From: a virus
Reading direction: 5' to 3' (one strand)
Virus record (IMG/VR): IMGVR_UViG_3300043449_001293
Coordinates: 1-28,757 of that record
DNA: 28,757 nt
The notes below the pieces were generated by a model. The model saw only the letters and a program-made list of their open reading frames with translations. It ran no database searches and was not told the DNA's origin. Shown in pieces: positions 19,680 to 24,816 of this stretch (position 1 is the first letter of the stretch; the number at the start of each line of letters is the position of its first letter). The translations under genes were made by a program, and so were the position numbers.

Positions 19680-20252
19680 ATGAAAGTAACGCTACTAGAC
19701 CACACCGCCGACCCGGTGAATAAGATCGGTGAAATGGCATCTATCTGCTACGACAGCAACACCGACCGCACCAGCAACATCAAACGCGCGACACACTGCA
19801 AAAGCAAGGGCCACCTGATGACTATGCGCTTTGCCTATGCGACGTTCAACGTGTCAGGCATCAGCCGGGTTTGCAGTCACCAGCTTGTACGCATGGCGCA
19901 TGCAGGCATCCTGCAAGAGAGTCAGCGGTATGTCGATCAGACGGACTACACCGTCGTACATCCTCACAGTGTATTGGTAGCAGACGAAGACACGCGCAGG
20001 GCTTGGGCTGCTGCGCTTGGAGCCGCGAGCCATGCGTATCAAACCGCATTGAAAAACGGCATCAAAAAAGAAGACGCCCGTTACATCCTGCCCCAGGCAT
20101 GTACAACGCAACTCAACCTCTGCCTTAACTTCCAGGCGTGGCGCGACATGCTCAACAACCGCACCAAGCCAGCGGCACAATGGGAAGTGCGCAACGTCGC
20201 CTTGGAAATACAGCGGCAATTGCAAGAGATCGCGCCGGAGATATTCGGATGA
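19680..20252 (+). CDS. thyX: Flavin-dependent thymidylate synthase-like protein (ThyX), altered signature motif
   Basis: About 190 residues: MKVTLLDHTADP, then the core FNVSGISRVCSHQLVR and ILQESQRYVDQTDYT, and the C-terminal FQAWRDMLNNRTKPAAQWEV with RNVALEI, all in ThyX order. ThyX makes dTMP from dUMP using FAD and methylenetetrahydrofolate. The family signature RHR-x7-S reads RMA-x7-S here: the first Arg, the Ser and the following QRY are kept, but His and the second Arg are Met and Ala. An in-frame ATG at 19671 is an alternative start. With Dcd it fits dTTP supply, but the changed motif leaves activity open. Confidence 0.85.
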   Translation: MKVTLLDHTADPVNKIGEMASICYDSNTDRTSNIKRATHCKSKGHLMTMRFAYATFNVSGISRVCSHQLVRMAHAGILQESQRYVDQTDYTVVHPHSVLVADEDTRRAWAAALGAASHAYQTALKNGIKKEDARYILPQACTTQLNLCLNFQAWRDMLNNRTKPAAQWEVRNVALEIQRQLQEIAPEIFG

Positions 20253-20398
20253 ATAAAGAATTCGCACTAGATTTAATCAAACTACTTTCAGCCCTGGAAT
20301 CGTGGGGCTTTTTAGAAGGAAAGAAACTGCCCGATTATCTATTCGATCAGATCAGCGACAAGGTTTGTGAATTGAGCAAGATTGTTTTAGCGGAATAA
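20249..20398 (+). CDS. 49-residue phage protein
   Basis: MNKEFALDLIKLLSALESWG begins at an ATGA overlap with thyX, which sets the start. The protein is short, helical and soluble, ending SDKVCELSKIVLAE. Coupling to thyX suggests it is made in parallel. No family is recognised. Confidence 0.6.
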   Translation: MNKEFALDLIKLLSALESWGFLEGKKLPDYLFDQISDKVCELSKIVLAE

Positions 20399-20402
20399 CA
20401 CC

Positions 20403-20645
20403 ATGAAAACGCCAGAAGTCCTTTACCAAAAGTATGGTGACCAGCATGTTCTGCTCGAACAGATTGCTGCTGATTATTACGGTGTCAAAGACGCGGCCAC
20501 GGTAAAGCGCATGTTTGGCAAAGGCGAGTTCAACGAGATCAAGCCGTTCAAAATGCGCCAAAGCAACCAGGCTCCGGTCTTTGTTGACATCAACATCCTC
20601 GCCAACGTGCTCGATCGCAGAGCTAAAGATGGTGTTGTGGCTTAG
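20403..20645 (+). CDS. PrtN-like (pyocin activator family) protein
   Basis: An 80-residue protein with TPEVLYQKYGDQHVLLEQIA, a helix-turn-helix-like DAATVKRMFGKGEF and the ending NQAPVFVDINILANVLDRRA, in the order typical of the PrtN family. PrtN activates pyocin genes in Pseudomonas; related short proteins occur in many phages as small DNA-binding regulators. It follows the preceding gene by 4 nt. The regulated target in this phage is not evident. Confidence 0.75.
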   Translation: MKTPEVLYQKYGDQHVLLEQIAADYYGVKDAATVKRMFGKGEFNEIKPFKMRQSNQAPVFVDINILANVLDRRAKDGVVA

Positions 20646-20705
20646 ATGGCGCAACACGGATAATCAGCTAAACTTTGAACTCTAACAATAATAACGAGGT
20701 GTAAC

Positions 20706-20987
20706 ATGAAAACACTATTAACCTTTGCGCTGCTTGTTATGTCATTTCAAGCCAGTGCCGATCAATATGTAAACGGCTACACTCGCCGTGATGGTGGTTA
20801 TGTACAGCCGCATTACCGTACAGAGTCAAATTCAACGACATACGACAACTACTCAAGCCAAGGCAATGTAAACCCATACACCGGGCAGCCAGGCTACACA
20901 CCAAACGCATTCAGCCAGCCGCAGCCGCAGTACATGCCACAAGTTCAACCGTCAAATAGATTTTTCAGCAATCCGTACGACCGCTAA
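20706..20987 (+). CDS. Secreted or periplasmic small protein
   Basis: MKTLLTFALLVMSFQASADQ is a standard signal peptide with a likely cleavage after ASA. The mature 74 residues are polar and rich in Tyr, Pro, Gln, Asn and Ser (YVNGYTRRDGGYVQPHYR, GNVNPYTGQPGYTPN). GAGGTG lies 6 nt upstream of the ATG. Such YVNGYxRxDGxYVxxHxR proteins occur in proteobacteria and their prophages. Expression from a lysogen could modify the envelope (inference); function unknown. Confidence 0.7.
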   Translation: MKTLLTFALLVMSFQASADQYVNGYTRRDGGYVQPHYRTESNSTTYDNYSSQGNVNPYTGQPGYTPNAFSQPQPQYMPQVQPSNRFFSNPYDR

Positions 20988-20992
20988 GTTAT

Positions 20993-20998
20993 TTGACA
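20993..20998 (+). promoter_or_regulatory. Consensus -35 element before the C4-like RNA
   Basis: A perfect TTGACA occurs 15 nt before the outer stem of the C4-like RNA. At 17 nt spacing the -10 would be TAGTCT (21016-21021), which is weak and lies inside the stem, so the exact start of transcription is uncertain. Confidence 0.4.
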
Positions 20999-21013
20999 CA
21001 CCCCGCCCCAACT

Positions 21014-21085
21014 GCTAGTCTTTCACTCGGAGCTTCGAAACTCCATCCAAAGCGGATTCCGCGCCCGAAAGACTAGCGGTTTTTT
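21014..21085 (+). ncRNA. C4-type antisense RNA (antirepressor control)
   Basis: GCTAGTCTTTC (21014-21024) pairs with GAAAGACTAGC (21067-21077), enclosing hairpins GGAG-cttcgaaa-CTCC and GCGG-att-CCGC; GG and a T-run follow, so the outer stem ends as a terminator. The cloverleaf-like fold ahead of an antirepressor gene is that of the P1/P7 C4 RNA class. GGAGCTTCGAAA (21029-21040) is fully complementary to 21189-21200 and TCCAAAG (21046-21052) to 21179-21185, the two-part target expected of C4. In P1, C4 prevents ant expression by pairing with the leader. Confidence 0.82.
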
Positions 21086-21086
21086 T

Positions 21087-21317
21087 ATGCCTGCCATTTT
21101 TCATCATATTGCCGTCATCGGCAAAATGATCAGATTTGTGGCGGGAGTGCTAGAGAATATCCAATATCTAGCGCAGCTCTTTGGACTGTTTCGAAGCTCC
21201 TGCCACTCCCTTAACTGGGTTAATTCGAAAATCATCCAAAGGAGACAGTCAAATGACTACTCAAGCCATCGCAGTACCATTCCACAATCAATCCCTGACT
21301 GCTGCCATAATCAATGA
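21087..21317 (+). CDS. Possible leader frame of the ant operon (icd-like position)
   Basis: A 76-codon frame starts just after the C4 terminator, runs through the C4 target and overlaps the ant start by 65 nt in another frame. Its first half reads as a hydrophobic peptide (MPAIFHHIAVIGKMIRFVAG); the second half is low quality. In P1 a small frame, icd, precedes and is coupled to ant and is the step blocked by C4. The position here is equivalent, but the start codon lacks a clear ribosome site, so this is tentative. Confidence 0.35.
   Translation: MPAIFHHIAVIGKMIRFVAGVLENIQYLAQLFGLFRSSCHSLNWVNSKIIQRRQSNDYSSHRSTIPQSIPDCCHNQ
21179..21244 (+). promoter_or_regulatory. C4 target and ant ribosome-site switch
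   Basis: The target CTTTGGA-ctg-TTTCGAAGCTCC (21179-21200) is complementary to the C4 RNA. Between it and ant lies TTCGAAA-atca-TCCAAAG (21224-21241), a near copy of the C4 segment itself, whose end overlaps the ant Shine-Dalgarno AAGGAG (21239-21244). The target can therefore pair either with C4 or with the ant ribosome site. Confidence 0.6.
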
Positions 21318-22149
21318 TTTGCCGCACGTTGCATTAAAACCAATCTGTGACAACATTGGGCTGCAATGGGAAGGCCAGCTTCAAAGAATTAAGCGCCATC
21401 CAATACTTAGTGCAACCATGTGTATGACACACATAGTTGCCGAAGATGGAAAATTGCGCGAAATGGTCATGCTTCCATTAAAGCTGTTAAACGGCTGGCT
21501 CTTTGGTGTCGATACCAACCGCGTCAAAAACGGCACTCGTGAAAAGCTGATCGAGTACCAACGCGAATGCTTCGACGTGCTGGCCAATCACTTCATGCCA
21601 ACCCAATACGGCCTAAAGCAACTCCCCGAACCACCCACCTTATCCGCCCTACCCGGCAAGCTCACCTTGGAACAGCAAGACGTTATCAAAGCATTGGTCA
21701 AAGAACGCGCCGAAGCCTTGCCAAAAGAGATGCAAGCCGGGGCAACCATTCGTTGCTGGTCAGCGATCAAGAAGAAATTTGGTTGCACATATAAAGAAGT
21801 AGACTCGGCCAACTTCGTCAACATCATCAGCCTATTGTCACGCTTGCCGCTGGAAGGCGAACTCCTCAGCAAGCCAGAACCCGCCGACAACGCCATCGCC
21901 ATCAAAATGCGCGACGGCAGCATCCTAAGGCTCACCTTTGACGAACACGCTGAAGAACCGCAGCGATACTTTGTCGATGCTTTCCAGGGTAATATCTACG
22001 TCAAAGCATTGGGTCATGACAGCTTCTCGGTAAATATAGCCGACTTGCCCAAGGTGTTAAGCGAACCGGGTGTCGTTGATCTAAAGTATCTACCGCTGAT
22101 CGCCGAAGCCTGCATAAAGCGATGGAATGCGGCGAGCCTTAGAACTTAA
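21253..22149 (+). CDS. ant: Phage antirepressor (P22-type N-terminal domain)
   Basis: A 298-residue protein. The first ~115 residues (TTQAIAVPFHNQSLTAAIIN, HVALKPICDNIGLQWEGQLQ, MLPLKLLNGWLFGVD, KLIEYQRECFDVLANHF) match the phage antirepressor N-terminal domain of P22 Ant. The C-terminal part is a separate domain (AGATIRCWSAIKKKFGCTYK) of unknown type. The start has AGGAG 8 nt upstream. The family inactivates prophage repressors; here CI is the likely target. Its expression should be gated by the C4-like RNA. The stop overlaps the convergent integrase stop. Confidence 0.85.
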   Translation: MTTQAIAVPFHNQSLTAAIINDLPHVALKPICDNIGLQWEGQLQRIKRHPILSATMCMTHIVAEDGKLREMVMLPLKLLNGWLFGVDTNRVKNGTREKLIEYQRECFDVLANHFMPTQYGLKQLPEPPTLSALPGKLTLEQQDVIKALVKERAEALPKEMQAGATIRCWSAIKKKFGCTYKEVDSANFVNIISLLSRLPLEGELLSKPEPADNAIAIKMRDGSILRLTFDEHAEEPQRYFVDAFQGNIYVKALGHDSFSVNIADLPKVLSEPGVVDLKYLPLIAEACIKRWNAASLRT

Positions 22150-23150
22150 ATATCCAGATCACCCGGATCAAGGTTAGTGTAACGCTTCAAAGTTGACCAC
22201 TGCTTGTGAAGCGTTACCTGGCACACTTGCTGAATCGATAGCCCGCGCTCAAACAGACGACTGGTGGCTTCGTGGCGTAGGTCGTGAAAGTGTAGGTCTT
22301 TAATGCCAAGCAGCTTGCAAGCGTTTCCAAAATACGTCGTGACCGTTTTCGGGCTGTAATCGAATACACGCTGCCCGGTTCTGGGCTGTCTGCACAATAT
22401 CTTATACGCCGAACGCGGCAACTTGGCGCGCGCAAAAGCCCCCTTTTTTCGCGGGTCTTTCAGATCGCGGATCAGGATAGTTTTGTTATCGTGGTTCACA
22501 TCGTCCCATTCCATCCGGCAAATCTCGCTGACCCGTCGCGTGCTGTAAATCGCAAACCACATCAGGTGAAGCATTGGCTTACCTCGAAAGTGCCGCGATA
22601 ACGCCCACAGCTCGGCCTTAGTAGGCCTGCGCTCACGTTCGCCCGGTGGTGCAATCAAACCCTCTTTACGTAGCACCTCACGCGCTGAGGCAAATATCGA
22701 CATATCAACGCCCAGGTCAATCACCCCTCGCATGGTTTTGGTCACGGTAGACAGCCAAATCAAATCATTCTTTGCGGTTTGCGGTGCGCATTCGTTGTTA
22801 CGCTGGCTGATATGGTTGATCAGATCTTTAGCGGTCAGCGTGTGGATGTTAGTCTTGGCAAAGTCAGACCGTGCCAGCCGGTTGAGATCAAACAGCTTAG
22901 ACCTGCCGTCCGGTTTAAAGCGTTCGATGTATTGCTCAATCAGCGACGAGATAGGCAAATAATCCAGCCGCCTGTAAACTTCAGACTCTTGCAGTTCGAT
23001 CTCACGTCGTTTGCCCCAGTCGTCCGCCAGCTTCTTTTTATCAAACGTCTTGCTTTCACGGTGAATGACAGCGCCGTGTTTTTTGATGACAATCTGCGCC
23101 TGATACGAAACGACGCCGGTTTTTGAAATGCGTTTTTTGATGGATGCCAT
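22146..23150 (-). CDS. int: Tyrosine integrase
   Basis: A 334-residue recombinase. An N-terminal arm-binding region (SIKKRISKTGVVSYQAQIVI) and a SAM-like core-binding domain (about 67-160) precede the catalytic domain with R206 (TRRVSEI), K231, H289 and R292 (FHDLRHEATSRLF), H315 and nucleophile Y324 (WSTLKRYTNL). All catalytic residues are present. It integrates and excises the phage at attP. It is transcribed toward ant and ends in a 4-nt overlap with it. Start 23150 lies 2 nt after a 13-bp inverted repeat that may regulate it. Confidence 0.93.
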   Translation of the reverse strand: MASIKKRISKTGVVSYQAQIVIKKHGAVIHRESKTFDKKKLADDWGKRREIELQESEVYRRLDYLPISSLIEQYIERFKPDGRSKLFDLNRLARSDFAKTNIHTLTAKDLINHISQRNNECAPQTAKNDLIWLSTVTKTMRGVIDLGVDMSIFASAREVLRKEGLIAPPGERERRPTKAELWALSRHFRGKPMLHLMWFAIYSTRRVSEICRMEWDDVNHDNKTILIRDLKDPRKKGAFARAKLPRSAYKILCRQPRTGQRVFDYSPKTVTTYFGNACKLLGIKDLHFHDLRHEATSRLFERGLSIQQVCQVTLHKQWSTLKRYTNLDPGDLDI

Positions 23151-23152
23151 TT

Positions 23153-23344
23153 TCTTGGTACGACATAAAGATGAGTCGGACTATTGTCGTACCAAGATAG
23201 CAGATTAAGGACTTTTTACACAAAATGAAACAAGACGAAACCGAGATAAACCGGCATTTAACAAGCAGACGCTTTACGGTTGCCCCGATGCTCGATTGGA
23301 CTAGCTTGCTTGATTTGCGTGGGGTGTGGCGTGTTATGTCGTAC
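23153..23344. other. Probable attP / integrase-binding region with inverted repeat
   Basis: Perfect 13-bp arms TCTTGGTACGACA (23153-23165) and TGTCGTACCAAGA (23185-23197) surround 19 nt, and a third TGTCGTAC copy lies at 23337-23344. The 208-bp stretch between int and the lysozyme gene carries no convincing gene. Repeated half sites behind an integrase start are typical of attP arm or core sites or of an integrase/excisionase operator. In the int message the inverted repeat would form a hairpin ending just before the start codon. The core cannot be fixed without the host site. Confidence 0.6.
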
Positions 23345-23358
23345 TGATGACGGACTGA

Positions 23359-23832
23359 TCAAATGAATTTGACTTCAGGCGCATGGTAATACTGCCCTGA
23401 TCGAATCTGACCAGATACACGTTTGGCCCTTTCTGGTGAGTCGTGCCGCGCCCAGTCACTATCTAGCGCTTCATCGGCTGCTCTGTCCCACTCTGCGCGT
23501 ATTAAATAATGCAGGGTTTTTTTAAATTTCAGCAGGCCACTAACGCCCATTTGAAACGCCATGTTGATCAGTGCGTCTTTGATCACATCCGGCATCAGCG
23601 AAAAGCCGTGCCATTGCATCAACAGTTCACGCTCAGTGCGCATAATGTCGTCGATCAAGATTGACTCGGCCAGTAACTGATCGATTTTTTTCGGAATGTA
23701 AGTTCCCAGAAATTTAGGATTTTTATCAAGATTGTGACCGTAACCAATTGTTAAATCACCCTTGGTGCATCGATAAGCCTTTGACCGCCCGCCTTCCTCG
23801 AATTTAAGCTGTGCAATCAGCTGATCTTTCAT
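23359..23832 (-). CDS. Endolysin, GH24 lysozyme
   Basis: A 157-residue T4-type lysozyme: FEEGGRSKAYRCTKGDLTIG with YGHNLD. Catalytic E13 and T28 are in place; the position of T4 Asp20 is C22, a variation common in phage GH24 enzymes (E-x8-[D/C]-x5-T). Later segments (LINMAFQMGVSGLLKFKKTL) match the family C-terminal helical lobe. There is no signal or anchor sequence, so export depends on the holin upstream. It degrades peptidoglycan between NAM and NAG. Start is set by ATGA coupling to the preceding gene. Confidence 0.9.
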   Translation of the reverse strand: MKDQLIAQLKFEEGGRSKAYRCTKGDLTIGYGHNLDKNPKFLGTYIPKKIDQLLAESILIDDIMRTERELLMQWHGFSLMPDVIKDALINMAFQMGVSGLLKFKKTLHYLIRAEWDRAADEALDSDWARHDSPERAKRVSGQIRSGQYYHAPEVKFI

Positions 23833-24197
23833 ACATCCTCGTGCTGATCAGTTTCGCGCCGTCTTCGCGGAATCGATGTCATGTACTCCTTGCACTCATC
23901 GCGATTAACTTTGCTTTCAATCCTTACCAGGATGATGTCCAGTTTGGAACTGAATCGGTCGTTCATTGCGTCAAGCTTGCTGAATAACAAATCAGTGACC
24001 CGCGTAAACTCGTCTTTTTTGACGTAGCCATTACTCATTTCATTTTCTAACGAATGCACTTTGGTGATCAAAACCGAGTCCTCTTTTTGCAGGTCTTTCA
24101 GTGCCTCCCAAACCGCTTTCAGCACAAAGCCACCGAGACCACCGATCAAGGCAATCGAAGACGCCAGTGCGGTATTAAATAGTGTTTGCACATCCAT
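23829..24197 (-). CDS. Membrane-anchored coiled-coil lysis-cassette protein
   Basis: A 122-residue protein with an N-terminal hydrophobic helix (about residues 7-27, FNTALASSIALIGGLGGFVL) and a long helical region (KDLQKEDSVLITKVHSLENE, FSSKLDIILVRIESKV). The layout, one membrane helix then a coiled coil, is common in lysis cassettes between holin and endolysin, as for XhlA-like or i-spanin-like proteins. The C-terminus is basic-acidic (RRRRETDQHEDV) and there is no lipobox. The ATG at 24197 was preferred to an adjacent TTG. Exact role unproven. Confidence 0.7.
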   Translation of the reverse strand: MDVQTLFNTALASSIALIGGLGGFVLKAVWEALKDLQKEDSVLITKVHSLENEMSNGYVKKDEFTRVTDLLFSKLDAMNDRFSSKLDIILVRIESKVNRDECKEYMTSIPRRRRETDQHEDV

Positions 24198-24206
24198 CAA
24201 TTCTAC

Positions 24207-24365
24207 TTATCGCTTGGCGTCTGGCATGGCAAAAAATGACACAGCAATCCCGACAAGTGCCGATTGAACACTTGCGTCTAATGGCAAGCCAATTGCACCC
24301 CCCAAGGTAAAAAACCCGGCCCATGTTGTTTTTTCTGCAAGCCAATTCATAACCCATCTTTTCAT
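24207..24365 (-). CDS. Small holin-like membrane protein
   Basis: A 52-residue protein: MKRWVMNWLAEKTTWAGFFT, then LGGAIGLPLDASVQSALVGI and AVSFFAMPDAKR. Two short hydrophobic segments (about 14-27 and 33-46) with charged ends fit a class II-like holin. A strong GGAGGT lies 5 nt upstream of the ATG at 24365. It precedes the coiled-coil protein and lysozyme, as expected of a holin that lets the lysozyme reach the cell wall. Assigned by size, topology and position. Confidence 0.65.
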   Translation of the reverse strand: MKRWVMNWLAEKTTWAGFFTLGGAIGLPLDASVQSALVGIAVSFFAMPDAKR

Positions 24366-24366
24366 A

Positions 24367-24816
24367 TTACACCTCCAGATTGCGATAAACCGTTTTGCCG
24401 TTTTCATGCGTAGCCGACAGCACCTGTCCTCGTTGATGATGTTCAGTGGGCATGCCCACATGCAGCCATTGGCCGAACTCGACAATGAGCTGATCAAACT
24501 TGAAGCCGGTTTGGTGGACGATGATCTCTGCCAATAGCCTTGGACTAATGCCATCGACGACAATATCCACCGCCAAGGCCTGCATGTGTGCGCTGGTTTT
24601 GCTGCCGCCCACGGCATGATTCAATATCGGGCAGCGGTAGCAGCTCAGAACTTTGATTGGTTTTTTAATGTGGTCACGCAAAGCTTGAAGCCAGAGCGCC
24701 GACTGTTTCAGGTTGCCTTCTATTTGTGGCGAGTGCGGCGTGTTGTCGATACCCAGCCTTGCTCCTGTATAGCTGAATAGCAACTCGGAGCGTGTGAAGT
24801 TTTGAGTCAGCATCAT
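24367..24816 (-). CDS. M15-type peptidase (peptidoglycan-binding or degrading)
   Basis: A 149-residue protein that contains TQNFTRSELLFS, LSCYRCPILNHAVGGSKTSA followed by HMQALAVDIV, and FGQWLHVGM. The His and Asp of SAHMQALAVD and the His of WLHVG are the zinc ligands of the M15_3 family of D-Ala-D-Ala endopeptidase-like enzymes. It may act at entry or in lysis. It begins at an ATGATG that overlaps the tailspike stop; upstream in-frame starts lie inside the tailspike gene. No signal peptide is visible. Confidence 0.8.
   Translation of the reverse strand: MMLTQNFTRSELLFSYTGARLGIDNTPHSPQIEGNLKQSALWLQALRDHIKKPIKVLSCYRCPILNHAVGGSKTSAHMQALAVDIVVDGISPRLLAEIIVHQTGFKFDQLIVEFGQWLHVGMPTEHHQRGQVLSATHENGKTVYRNLEV

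Noticed and set aside
23359-23832. Endolysin inactivated by loss of catalytic Asp
   Set aside because: Cys at the T4 Asp20 position is a known natural variation in GH24 phage lysozymes, so inactivation is not implied.
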